Assembly (NCBI GenBank): GCA_023375785.1
Contig: SZWC01001505.1
Span: 25,521-60,720, forward strand
Direction of reading: 5' to 3'
Length of the DNA: 35,200 bases
DNA from: Penium margaritaceum
Taxonomy: Eukaryota > Streptophyta > Zygnematophyceae > Desmidiales > Peniaceae
Numbering within the stretch: the first letter of the stretch is position 1; each line of letters begins with the position of its first letter. The notes below the pieces were generated by a model. It did not search any database. It saw only the letters and a list, made by a program, of their open reading frames with translations, and was not told where the DNA came from. Below are positions 20,522 to 30,300 of the stretch, in pieces. The position numbers were made by a program, and so were the translations under genes.

Positions 20522-20947
20522 CTAACGAGCTTGTCGCCAAGAAAGGTTGGGTTGCAAATGAAAGAATACAACGGGATTGTGGTCTGTAACCACTGTGAAT
20601 CCACCCTTGGCATCTTCAAGATAACAGTGCCAAACCTTCAAGGAATGAACTACCGCAAGCAACTCTTGGTCACCTGTGGTGTAGCGAGTCTTAGCGCTTG
20701 AGAGTTTACAACTCTCATATGCGACCGGTCGTCCTTCTTGCATAATTACAGCCCCTATCCCGACAATAGATGCATCATCGAGCACCTCGTTTGGTTTTTC
20801 GGGATTCGGGTGTGCTAGCACAGGTGCAAATATCAAAATTTCCTTAACACGCACAAATGCATTCTCCCGGTTATCAAACCATGTCCATTTCATGTCTTTA
20901 CGTGTGAGAGCTATGAGAGGGGCGACAAGGCTCAAATATCCTTGCAT
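20522..20947 (-). pseudogene. gypsy RNase H remnant
   Basis: A 141-codon open stretch with the RT-connection/RNase H sequence: FxxLKE-type helix (NAFVRVKEIL), then DDASIVGIGAVIMQEGRPVA, YTTGDQELLAVVHSLKVW and VVTDHNP. The Asp and Glu in DAS and DQELLA are in their usual places. It lies in a different frame from the RT and the integrase, so at least two frameshifts surround it. Confidence 0.9.
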
Positions 20948-20968
20948 GAAGCGATGGAAGTAGTTTGC

Positions 20969-21821
20969 TTAGTTGAGGAAGGCTCTTATTTCACCCACAT
21001 TGGATGATTGAGGTTTAGTCCACGAGTACTTGCACTCTGCGAGGATCCACTCGGATTCCTTCGTTGTCGATGATGAAGCCCAAGTACTGCAGCTCGGGTT
21101 GTGCAAAAACACACTTTTCCATATTGGTGAAGAAATTCTCCTTACGAAGGATCTCGAGCACGGTACGTAGATGTTACACATGATCCTCATGATTCTTTGC
21201 GAAGACCAGGATATCATCAAGGTATTCCAAGATAGTCTTGCCCAACTGGTCACGAAAAATGTGATTCATTGTGGCTTGAAAGGTCGCTAGAGTATTGCTA
21301 AGACCAAAGCTCAACACTCGGAACTGATTATGACCCAGATGCGTACGAAATGCGGTTTTGGGAACATCTTCTTCAGTAATCCGAATTTGGTCATATCCTT
21401 GAGCTTGTTCAAGGGAAGAGAAGACATTTGCACTTTGAAGTTGGTCAAAGATATCCTCGATCCTTGGCAAGGGGTGACGGTTTTTAGCCGTCAAGGTGTT
21501 CAACCCACTGTAGTCAACACACATGCGCAAACCTCCATCCTTCTTGTTGACAAATATAATGGGAGCTCCGATTGGAGAGCTACTTGGTTCAATCCATCTC
21601 TTGGCCAAGTATTCCTTCATCTGTCGTTCGGCTTCTTCACGCTCAGTAGGAATGAGGCAATACATGGGCCAAAATGATGGCCTTGCTCCTGGCTCGAGAG
21701 GGATCGTATGACCAACATTCCATTTTGGCAGTAGGCCATCCGGGAGTGGACCAAAAATGCCAGAAAACTCTTCAAAGAGAGAGCTAACATCGCTTCGAGC
21801 ATGATGGTGGATCGCCGTCAT
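20969..21821 (-). pseudogene. gypsy reverse transcriptase remnant
   Basis: Best-preserved gypsy domain (21821-21174), with fingers/palm motifs in order: KEYLAKRWIEPSSSP, FVNKKDGGLRMCVDYSGLN, a motif A copy reading SSLEQAQGYDQI, FGLSNTLATFQ and YLDD (around 21215). Motif A normally has LDL; here the catalytic Asp is Glu and the following Leu is Gln. After about 21174 the frame breaks, and the thumb region (EKCVFAQPELQYLGFII) continues in another frame to about 20990. Inactive by both substitution and frameshift. Confidence 0.92.
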
Positions 21822-21900
21822 CGACCTTACGAAGTTACACTAGGAACACATTGTGCCCTTTACGCAAGTATCGCTTCACTTGAAGCGCCGCAAGGATGGA

Positions 21901-22827
21901 TTATTCACTTTTATGAGAGGGATTTGAACGATCCATAGGCGAAAGCGTGATGGAACGCTTGTCCTTTTGTACAGTGAGCATCTTTGTGACCCAACTCATG
22001 TTGGCCTTATTCTCGTTAAGCCAAGGATCACCCAGAACAATGTCAAAATGATCTTTCAATTCAATGATAATGAAGTTGACAATTGTTGTGAGAGTTCCTA
22101 GATTGAGGCTTACCCGACATGTGCCGAGTACGTCGACTTCACGGTAGTCACCGACAGTGACTTTTCCCTCACAAGGCGTGCATTTCAATCCTAGCTGCCG
22201 TACAAAAGAGGCACCAATAAACTCGTCATCAACACCTGTGTCAACTAGGACTTGCACGCGTACCCCAGCCAGATGACCTGTAAATTGCATTGTCATCTTT
22301 GCATGTGAGGAGCATGTGAACAAGCTCTTTGGAGGCTTGGCCTGCAAGTGGTACACACGAAAGTGTTCTGTGCTATGACATAGCTCAACGGAGTCACCCA
22401 CTTGCTCCCACATGTGCTGTTCTTTATTTACATCACACAATAGTTGCCATACATTCAAGAGTTCTTTCTTGAGACCCGCAAAGATAGGAACCGCGACAAT
22501 CACTTGAGTGAGTGAGTTCATTTTGTGGGCTACGTTTGCCAACTCAAGTACTTTGTTTTCTTTCTGTCGTGTGGATATGATCAAGCAAGTGTAAATTTGC
22601 AAGTATTCATCATCGATGAGATGCCAGAGTGGATAATGGTGAGAGACATACATAGAGTCATTGCTCACGGGGGAGTAGAAAACAACGAAAAACAAAGCCC
22701 CAGTGAGGTGTTTGAACTGTTGTACATCATCATCCTGGAACATGAAAGTGCGCTCAACATCCAAGGATCTCTCAGCCACAGCCCATAGTGGTTGTCCACT
22801 ACCGGCCACTAGGGGATTCAAAAACCC
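21901..22827 (-). pseudogene. gypsy pol start: protease region
   Basis: An open stretch of just over 300 codons that cleanly begins at the gag stop, in the -1 frame relative to gag. Its second half is the retropepsin-like protease: LVDTGVDDEFIGASFV (Asp-Thr-Gly at 22240-22232) and FDIVLGDPWL near the end. The first ~190 residues are not recognised. It carries no internal stop, unusual for this decayed copy. A TGA ends it, after which the same frame still shows protease-RT linker residues (KGHNVFLV) with further stops. Confidence 0.85.
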
Positions 22828-22829
22828 TT
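22786..22829 (-). promoter_or_regulatory. predicted -1 ribosomal frameshift site (gag-pol)
   Basis: Gag ends AAG GGT TTT TGA (22829-22818). The seven bases 22827-22821 are G GGT TTT, a classical X XXY YYZ slippery heptamer in the gag phase. A -1 slip there reads GGG TTT TTG AAT and enters the protease frame. Five bases later, CCCCTAGTGG (22815-22806) can pair with CCACTATGGG (22791-22782) with one mismatch; a competing small hairpin TAGTGG-ACAA-CCACTA (22801-22786) lies inside. The alternative is a plain one-base loss in the T-run. Confidence 0.5.
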
Positions 22830-23230
22830 CCCACAGCCTGCTGGTCCGCGACCACCATTGACTCCCTTGGCATTCTGGCAGCTTCCTTGTCCTCTATCCT
22901 GCTTTTCTTTTCCCTGTTCATTGGTGTTTTCACTAGCACAATCCTTCTGGCACTTACGGAATTCACACGCATAGTGACATGTATTCCCACAGTAGTAGCA
23001 GGTGAGGGTGCCTGTCTTGGCCTTGCCATCCGTACGCTCCTTGTGGCTGTCCTACAACTTAGAGGATTTGTGGTTGCCTGACCCGTGCCGAGGGAGCTTA
23101 CGCTCACCACGTTGGGGAGAGTGCTGGCGCTTGTTGTTTCCCTCCTGGTGATGCTGGCCACGATGTTTGTTCACTCCATACTCGGCTTGTATGGAGTTGT
23201 ACTTCACAAGGATGAAGTAACGTAGCTCAG
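22818..23230 (-). pseudogene. gypsy gag nucleocapsid remnant
   Basis: Minus-strand reading in one frame gives a basic Gln/His/Arg-rich stretch, a TAG stop near 23057, then a zinc-knuckle relic CYYCGNTCHYACEF near 23000 in which the last Cys is shifted and the usual position holds Phe, and ends GCGKGF with TGA at 22820-22818. The C-terminus therefore looks like a natural gag end followed by pol in the -1 frame. A frameshift near 23215-23235 separates it from the capsid part. Confidence 0.75.
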
Positions 23231-24889
23231 AATGACTGGTCCAAGGCTTTCCTTGGGGGTCCAGTGTACACGAGTGAGCGACTCGTTAGAGAGGCCATTG
23301 GTGAGCCATTCCACTATTTGTCAAATGGGATGGTGATCCTCATCAGTGATTTTGTCGAAGGTGTTGTCCCAATCCTGGTGGTATTCCGCAAGCTTACGGT
23401 CACCCTGGCGGATTTTTGTCAGACGCCTAGATGCTTGCTGGGAGATGGACTCCCTACCGTACAAGTACATGAGGATCTTTGACAGGTCTTTCCAGTGAGG
23501 TTTGGGGACTGACCGAGGTGTTTCCACATATAACACCTTCACCTGGTTCTTCACTGATGAGAGCGCTGCGCTGGCAAGGCAAGCTTACCCGACGACACCC
23601 CAAGCTCGTTGCTTGATGTTCTGGAGCTCAAGCAACATCTCCATGTATGGCTTCCAAGTGGCCAAGTCCATGTGCTTGGATAAGCCAAACAAGGGATAGT
23701 CACTCAGGTGCTTTAGAGCCTTTGAGATCTTAGCGTCCAATGCTACATCGTCATCCTCAGGGTATTTTTTTCTTATTGCTTTCTCAGCCTGATGAAGACG
23801 ACGAGAGCAACTCGGGCCCGTCAACCGATTATCATGGATGTCACCCGTCAGGCTGTGAGCATCATGATGTGATAGATTCTTAGCTTTGCGACCCTGGGAT
23901 GGGTGGACAGGATCAGGCTTGTCGGCCATGCCACCAGCCACCAACGTATCCATGATGTTCAGCATGTTGCTAAATGAATCAGGATGAATTTGCTGCTTGA
24001 GGAAAAGCACACTCTTGGTGAGCTGGTTATGCTCAAGAGCATCGAGCAAATGCTTGTATGCCTTGGCATCTTGCAAAAGGTTCAGTGCATCAGCAATAAT
24101 CACTGGATCCTTTTGCGATCCCTGGCCTGCCTTAGACACGATGGTCGTGTTGGCGACCGTAGCATCTTTCTGTGCTCTTCCAGGTGTTCCTTGCTCAAGG
24201 TGAGCCAAGGGACCATCCTGTGGTTGTGGGATTGGTGCACATGCCGAGGTAGATAACGTGTTCCTCTCGTCACCTCCTATTGGTATGCCATCTGGGTCAC
24301 CGCCACGAGATGTATGACCAGCAGGAGGCTTAGGGCCACCGTTCCCCTTTGCTAGGCCCGAAGCCCTAACAGCTCCCACCGCGCAAAAGTCACGGATTTT
24401 GAGGTCTAAAAGGTGGTTGATCGCGGCCAAGGTGGCAGCGTCAATGCCCTTGAGAGGATCATCATCCTCTTCATCTTGGGCCTCCAAGGAGAGCCGGTCG
24501 TCCTCTGCTCCAACATCATTGTCTTCGCCCTTTGCGACAACGGTTTCTGCGTCCATCAAGTCTGCTACGTCGGCGGCACTAGCAAGGCCCTCGGCTTTAT
24601 CGCCAATGCATGGAGTTGACGACACCTCCTTGGCTTCCTCATTTCTCCTCACAATGTCCTTAGCGGCAGGGCTCCCACTGGGCGTCATCTTCACGAAAGC
24701 GGCGGATACAGCGTGACCGGTGCCTGTCCCATAGGCACTCTTTGTCAGTGACATTGTGCGCGGAGCACTGTTCTCGGATCCGCTAAGGCCACTCTCCTTT
24801 GCTGGAGTTTTTGGAGGTCCTCCTGCCACGGATATGGGGAGATCACCTCCCACCATGGCTGGTGGGGAGGGGTGAAGGGGGGAGGGCAA
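23231..24889 (-). pseudogene. gypsy gag capsid region
   Basis: One frame runs from 24889 (next Met at 24856-24854) with in-frame stops at TAA 23587-23585 and TGA near 23321. The first ~400 codons are acidic and low in complexity, with DDPLKGIDAATLAAINHLLDLKIRDF; they end ELQNIKQRAWGVV. Beyond the first stop it continues as capsid-like KIRQGDRKLAEYHQDWDNTFDKI and, beyond the second, EWLTNGLSNESLTRVHW, a pattern seen in plant gypsy gag (retrotransposon gag family). The long N-terminal extension is not identified. Inactive because of the two stops. Confidence 0.8.
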
Positions 24890-25611
24890 GGGATGAGATG
24901 GAAGAATTAGATGGGATTAGAGTTGATTGAGAGCGTGGTGGCAAGTAGAATATAGATACACCAGCAATCTCTTTTGGTGATTTCAAGCACTCTTGGCCAA
25001 GAAAAACAGAATGGAATTATTTCCCATAATATCCACCTCCTTTGCCAAGAGAAGTGCTCAAATAATCTCCCTTTTTCACCTTACCCTCATGCAATGAAGT
25101 TCAAAGCAAGGGAAAATAATGAGAACATGGCAAAAAAAACTGGATTTTTTTCAGCGTTTCTCTTGTAATTTGAAAAAAAAACATTTTTTGCTGGCTGAAA
25201 AAAGGAAGAAACAACCTGTTTTTAAAGGTTTGGGTCCCTGGGCCGTAGCAGGCAGCACAGATGTCAAAACGTAGTGAATCATGGTGTTGTAGAAAGTTTG
25301 TCTCCTGCGCTTTCCAACGGTATGCTGCATGCAGTGTTTGGAGAAGTCTGTTGCCTGCAGTGCCTCTTGAAAGTTGGGATATGTTGTTGAAAAAACTGGC
25401 CTGCTGCGGCGGTTCTGCAACGCGACAACAAGGCGGGTGGAAGCAAACGCGGTTGCGGACTTTGTCACAAAAAAGACCTAGTCTGCTGCTTCTGTGCCGT
25501 TTTAATGATGGTGGAGCCGTCGGCGAATCAATCTGCTCCGCCGGACTTGAGGGAGGAGTGGAGTGGCGACTGCAGCTTCCTAGCAACGACTCAGCAGGTT
25601 CCAGGTCGTCC
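24890..25611 (-). other. gypsy 5' leader
   Basis: About 720 bp between the PBS region and gag, with homopurine/homopyrimidine runs (25130-25200) and overlapping short open frames on both strands without domains. Nothing else is recognised. Confidence 0.6.
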
Positions 25612-25655
25612 AGCGACTAAGTCACGAAGGGTGACGACTAGCTCATGGATACCAA
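25612..25655 (-). other. gypsy primer-binding site region
   Basis: The minus strand starts TGGTATCCATGAGCTAGTC at 25654, as expected for a PBS one base from an LTR. The 44 bp are repeated at 9459-9502 with two mismatches. The primer tRNA was not identified; it resembles but does not match the initiator-Met complement. Confidence 0.65.
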
Positions 25656-26118
25656 TAGAACACAGCGGTTGAAACGGGGTGCGATCCTCTGTGGGTGAGT
25701 GAGCCCTTGGGACCCAATTTCTCATGGCAATTGCGCATGTTGGTCGTGGAGATTAACTTCGCCATGAATTCAAGTCTCTCACGAATGACTCCTCTCACAA
25801 GTATGCCCTGACCAAGGTCGGGACGCGGAGTCCATTCTCGTCATAGGGCAACCCAAGAGGGAGGATGGAGGATATTATTTTATTCGTCCATTTTGTTGGT
25901 GGGTTGAAGCGGCTCGACTATATACATTTCTCTCGTCAAGTCAACCGTTAAACTATATTATGTTGTCCACATGGGAACCCTAAGTTTCCGGCGTGATTAA
26001 GGATGGGGAGGTGGTGGCAAAATATCTTCACGCATTCGAGGGTATTTTGCCACCACTTGGAGCCCCTCGTCCGATGGCATGGCCAACATGTTTATATAAT
26101 ATGTTTTGCCGCGCCACC
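25656..26118 (-). other. putative remnant of gypsy 5' LTR / unassigned
   Basis: Begins at the PBS where an LTR should end. The first bases TAGAACACAGCGG resemble the LTR end TGTAACACTGAGTGG, but the following ~440 bp do not match the LTR at 9503-9974. An insertion or replacement within the 5' LTR is likely, since LTR-like sequence resumes at 26119. It contains a strong hairpin at 26011-26056 and no gene. Confidence 0.4.
26011..26056. repeat. 16-bp-arm hairpin
   Basis: GTGGTGGCAAAATATC (26011-26026) and GGTATTTTGCCACCAC (26041-26056) are inverted copies with one mismatch (or G:T) around a 14-nt loop. Confidence 0.8.
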
Positions 26119-26182
26119 GAGTGGAGGTGGCATCCGGCGGGATGGTCCCGTCGGAACGCCCGCCGGTGGTCCCTCGTGAGCC
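26119..26182 (-). repeat. gypsy LTR fragment
   Basis: 64 bp matching 9512-9575 of the gypsy LTR with four mismatches. Similarity stops at both ends. It is the only clear LTR sequence on the right side of the chromovirus. Confidence 0.75.
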
Positions 26183-27059
26183 ACCGTGCGGGAAAGGTCG
26201 TCAGAAACTTGTACATGTGCTCTAAAGACTGGCCCATCGATGCAATATGCAACTTTGGTGACTCCCGAACTTGACCTTGGTCGCAAGAGCAAGCTACCAT
26301 GTTTGCAGGCTATCTCTACACGAGAACTTGCGTAAGACCAGTGGTAGCTGAGCGAGCAGAGTGTATGCACAAAGGAGGGTCGAGGCTCACCTTAGAGGCA
26401 TTTATACTTTTCCAATATTCCAAACCCAGGGCTGAACTAATTTTTGCCCGTTCTAGAAACAGAAACAAGGAGTATTTTACCACTGCAAATTTAGGAGGTA
26501 ATACGGTGTAGAACAGAAGGAAACAAAATGAGCCATATTTGGTGTCCCGGGCACCGGAGTAAATCGGCGTGTGCAACATGGTCTCGTGAGAGGTCTCTTC
26601 CATAAAATCCGCCTTGAAGTTGGAAAATACCCGAATATCTAGGCTCAAGGCTGCAGAGCAAGCCAACATCAAGGCTATACAGCATTCTAGCACCAATGAA
26701 AAGTTGAACGGACAGTATGGAATCATCAACACAGTTTGGACAAATTCTGTCGGCCCTCCTCGTAAGTGGTCAATCTTGTCAGAACATTTTGGCATGGAAC
26801 ACTGGAGGTTGGTACAAGCAACCAAAAATCCCTTGGCGGGTAAACGTAGACATTTGAAGGTCAACGTGTTGTGGGCGGCGACTGTAATGACAAACAATTT
26901 GACTCATGAAGTTTCTGGACTAGTGTATGTCAAGGACTTTGAAGTTTTCCCCTTTTAGGTGCTGTGTCTAATCGCATTGCAATATGTAGGTTGATGCATG
27001 CTAGAACAATTGTCGATCTGATGATCAACGTCTTAATGATTAAAAGAGTGACGCATAAT
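26183..27059. other. unassigned stretch
   Basis: No domain is recognised on either strand. The longest open stretch (26316-26897, minus) is Cys/Leu/Phe-rich without motifs. It may include worn upstream parts of the plus-strand copia relic that starts to be recognisable at about 27060. Confidence 0.45.
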
Positions 27060-27610
27060 GACAATTGGCAGAAGAGCGTTGTAGCGGCCGCAATTTGTGA
27101 TTATCTCCTCACCATAGAGCAGGAGTGTTGGTCGTCCCCTTTGCCACTTCCGTTCTGACCGGGGTGGTGAGTTCACTGGGGAGGCAGATGCTTTTTTCAG
27201 GAGCTGGGACGTCATACATAAGACCTCCACATCCCACACTCCAAAAGAGAATGGTGTCATTGAGCGCTAGAATCATACTATGGCCGACGCGGTCCACATT
27301 ATGTGCATTGTGTCAGGTCTATCCGAGGGATTTTTCTTCGAGGCCATTTTGTACATGATGTGGATGGAGCAGAGTTCTCCATGGTCCATGACCTTTCCTT
27401 ATCAATCCTTACCAAAATTGGTGTGGGCAGCACACAGATCTCCGTCATCCGCGCATTTCGGGCTGCATCGCCAGCGTCTAGCTCCCTGACGACTATCGGG
27501 ACAGCAAACTTGCTCCCAGTGGTCGTCTTGGCACCTTTCTTGGGCTGTCTCATCAGTCGAAGGCGTGGAAATATTGGGACCCTACACGGTACTGCATAAT
27601 TGAATCACGT
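27060..27610 (+). pseudogene. copia integrase relic (plus strand)
   Basis: In shifting frames the plus strand reads AAAICDYLLTIEQEC, then SDRGGEFTGEADAFFRSW, HTPKENGVIER followed by a stop, MADAVHIM, GTFLGC and finally WKYWDPTRYCIIESRE. These correspond in order to the integrase core and C-terminal region of the intact element (there SHRGGEY, QQNGVSER, FLGVSPRSKAWHFWD, IVESRD). The catalytic Asp of SDRGGE and the Glu of VIER are retained. Several frameshifts make it non-functional. The N-terminal half of the integrase is not recognisable upstream. Confidence 0.85.
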
Positions 27611-28440
27611 GAAAACCACTCTTTGAGGAGATTTCTCCACGTGATCCCCATTTTTTCCATGTTTGGACCCTCCTGGGCCTGTCGCCACTATCGCGTGGGG
27701 GGATCCTTCACCGGTGCGCAACGTTGCTCCTCGTTCGTGAGTGTCCGGAGTCCCAGATTCTACAGCGTTGCCTGCCCCTCCACCCGCACCAGACACCCCC
27801 GTAGTCCCAGAGTCCTCATCTGAGTCCATTCTTCCGGCTACCGACCACAGATCCAAGCCCACCTCTCCAGCCGCTGACTCCGTTGACCGGGCAACTGAGT
27901 CCACTTCTTCAGCCGCCAACTCCACCACCCAAGCGACTGAGCCCATCACTCCAGTCCCTGACTTGGTCGACCTGTCAAGCCGTTCTTTGGCTCTTGAGTA
28001 AATCCCTCCAGTGAAGCGACCCGCCATGTCTTTGCCTCCTTGAGCCCAGCTTATCCACTCATCAAGTACTGGTCTGGCATAGTCATGGTATCTTTGTGGT
28101 CGTCTTTGACCGTGTACCTCGATGCCTCAAGCAGGCTCACGTAGTGCCATTACTCAGCCTGCCTCGGCCAGTACCCTCCGTCCCACACCCCCTTCTCACA
28201 CTGGTGATTGGGGATCCGGGGACGAAAGCCTTGGATTTGAGTGTCCTCGCCATCGTCACAGTGGACCTTTATCATGGATATGCATTGGGTTATACCCTAA
28301 TTTATCAAGAGCATCGACGCGCTACCTCTTTCTCGCTGTCTCCTGCTCCACTGGGTCTAGGTACTACTCATCTGTTGAAAGCCAGGCCATCTATGTAGAC
28401 AGCTAATCCACAGAGCCTCCATCAGGCCAGGGCCGCATCC
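27611..28440 (+). pseudogene. copia INT-RT linker relic
   Basis: The open part 27741-28001 is Pro/Ser/Thr/Ala-rich (ALPAPPPAPDTPVVPESSSES), like the linker between integrase and RT in the intact element but much less repetitive. About 28190-28330 carries SHTGDWGSGDESLGFEC, matching SVHSGDPGTKALGLSVQ of the intact copy in part by frameshift. It supports common descent with the 10443-18994 element. Confidence 0.7.
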
Positions 28441-29529
28441 GATGGTGGCTAATAGAAGACTGCTTGCAAGGAGGAACTAGATGCTATCAGCGATCATGCC
28501 GTGTACAAACTGGTCGACTTGCCCCCAGGTCCCAATACCATTGGAGCCAACTGGTTTTTTTGTTGTGAGTGGATGCCGGAAGGCATGCTAGATAAGCACA
28601 AAGCCCGAATCACCGCCAAAGGCTTTGTATAGGTACCATGGGTGGATTTCAACTAGGTCTTTTTACCGGTTGGCCGCTTCACCACCAGCCTCGCGCTCTT
28701 TAGCATGGTCGCACAACATAGCTGGGAGCTCCACCAGATGGAAATGAGCAATGCCCTCTTGCATGGTAGTTTTGATGGTGAGGAGCTTTACATGGTTCAG
28801 CTCCCAGGTTCTGACGATGACACTAGTCGTGTCTAGTGACTACGGAAGGCCTTGCATGAACTCAAAACGTTTCCGAGGTGCTGGAACACAGAGATCAACT
28901 GCACACTCTTGAAGGGTGGCATGACGCGTAGCACCACTGATCCGGCCCCCTTCTTTGCCCAAGTGGACACCACCCTTGTCATTGTGCTTTTCGATGTGGA
29001 CGATCTGCTGACCTCACCTTTGTTCAGCGGGTGAAGGATTTGTTGTAGTCCACATGCAAGAGGAAACATCTTTGGTTTGCACAAGTATTTATGGGCATGG
29101 TGAACAAGGACGACCATGTCCACGGCATTCTGTGTGTGCATCAGGTAGCCTACGTGCATATGTTGGTCGAGCACTTTGTGAATATCTTGCCCACTATACC
29201 TAGTGCCTCCACACCCATCACCCCAGAAGGCCACATCAAGCTCAATGCGTCGGATGCCGACACGCTAGGTGTGGGTGTGGACGTGACCAAAATTCTTCTT
29301 GTCATTGGGTCACTCATGTTCCTCGCCACCACCACACGGTTGGACATTGCCTTTGCCTTGAACCTGTTGGCCCAGTTCTCCCAGTCTCCACACCAGCTGC
29401 ACCTAGATATAGCGATTCGCGTAGTATGGTACGCTGTCTCCACCCCACGTTGTGGATTGACGTTCCACCACCAGCTATATATAGTCACCGAAGGCTACAT
29501 GGATAGTGACTGGGTAGGTAGCTATATAT
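28441..29529 (+). pseudogene. copia RT and start of RNase H relic (plus strand)
   Basis: Recognisable blocks are VYKLVDLPPG, DKHKARITAKGF (then TAG), WELHQMEMSNALLHGS, a palm copy LFDVDDLL in place of YVDDLL, and from 29091 a long open piece with HQVAYVHMLVEHF, ITPEGHIKLNASDAD, IGSLMFLATTTRLDIAFALNLLAQFSQSP and GYMDSDWVG. Each aligns with the intact copia polyprotein. The RNase H ends abruptly after its first Asp motif, where a copia-like PPT/LTR border in the opposite orientation begins (29530). In-frame stops and frameshifts inactivate it. Confidence 0.9.
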
Positions 29530-29549
29530 ACAACACTCCCCCAGAGTCA
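29530..29549 (-). other. copia-like LTR/PPT border, minus orientation
   Basis: ACAACACTCCCCCA (29530-29543) is identical to 11081-11094, which spans the LTR end and PPT of the intact element. Here the LTR itself is missing: plus-strand RNase H sequence lies directly to its left. Confidence 0.55.
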
Positions 29550-30056
29550 TCCCCTCTATGTGATGTTTCTAGATGATTGTGACTGCACGTCTGCGTTCGC
29601 AGCACGTATGTTTTTGTATGTTACAGTCTTGAGGAAAAACAGATGACACACGTGTTTGGGGCTGTCGGTCCTCTAGCAGGGCTCACCGAGAAAACCCCAC
29701 TGGTCAGAAAATAGTGCTTTTTCCTAATCAGCTGGTAGACTGAGCAAGAACCCTCAAAATAGCTTGAGCAGCGAGCATTGCTCAGGTACTAAGTCTGGGC
29801 ACAACAGGCCACACACTCCAGTCCAAATGTGTGAGGCGGCAGAAATTTACCTTGTCTGGACTAGCGCAACATCAATCTTTGCTTTAAGGTTACGGATCAA
29901 GAAAAGGACAGACAAGTGATGTACCACAAGTTATCAAGCGACTCAGCATGCTGCATCATACAACTAAACGGATGAAGAGTGACTGTGCATATGCCACGAG
30001 ATTACAAAACATCCATGCTCATACAGTCGAGAGCAGTAATGAACAGAAGGCTGAGC
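29550..30056 (-). other. weakly copia-like, unassigned
   Basis: No protein domain is recognised. The right end (about 29990-30056) is similar to 14800-14890 of the intact copia (shared CTGAGCT and CCAGGCAC/TCAGGCAC blocks), the stretch after the protease. Integrase, RT and RNase H of a minus-strand element are not seen here. Confidence 0.45.
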
Positions 30057-30300
30057 TCAAGGCCAGGCACGTAGAGCACATCGGTGACAGACGTCTCCAG
30101 ACGGACCGGGAAGACGGAAAATTCCAACACCATGTATAGGAAGCACCTGGCCGGACCTAGTCTGAAAACTCAAGGCATTGCCAATTAGGCCAAGCATACT
30201 AAACACCTGACGACAGGACGGCACGGGGGATGCCGAGGCAATGCACAATGAACTGCTTTAGCTGGGAGTCACGACCAGAGGGCCCAGGTTTTGAGAGGTA
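30057..30300 (-). pseudogene. copia protease-region relic
   Basis: The minus strand reads RSGQVLPIHGVGIFRLPGPSGDV, aligned with GSGQSLPVQGTGVVRFDGPSGPV just after the protease active site in the intact copy. The DSG motif itself is not found in an open frame. Confidence 0.75.

Larger units (their letters stand above)
9503..26182 (-). mobile_element. degraded Ty3/gypsy chromovirus, interrupted by a copia element
   Basis: Minus-strand order from right to left: PBS (25612-25655), leader, gag (24889-22818), protease, RT, RNase H, integrase (to 18995), then after the copia insert the chromodomain end and stop (10442-10381), 3' untranslated stretch, PPT (9975-9987) and LTR. PR-RT-RH-INT order plus a chromodomain identifies a chromovirus. 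Without the copia insert it is roughly 8 kb. In-frame stops and frameshifts in nearly every domain show an old, inactive copy. The right boundary is uncertain, because the 5' LTR is not recognisable as a whole. Confidence 0.85.

Noticed and set aside
19765..22827. functional gypsy pol
   Set aside because: Frameshifts between nearly every domain, TGA stops in the integrase and a substituted RT catalytic Asp.
26316..26897. 194-codon minus-strand open frame as missing RNase H or LTR of the copia relic
   Set aside because: None of the RNase H acidic motifs are present, and there is no PPT or LTR match.
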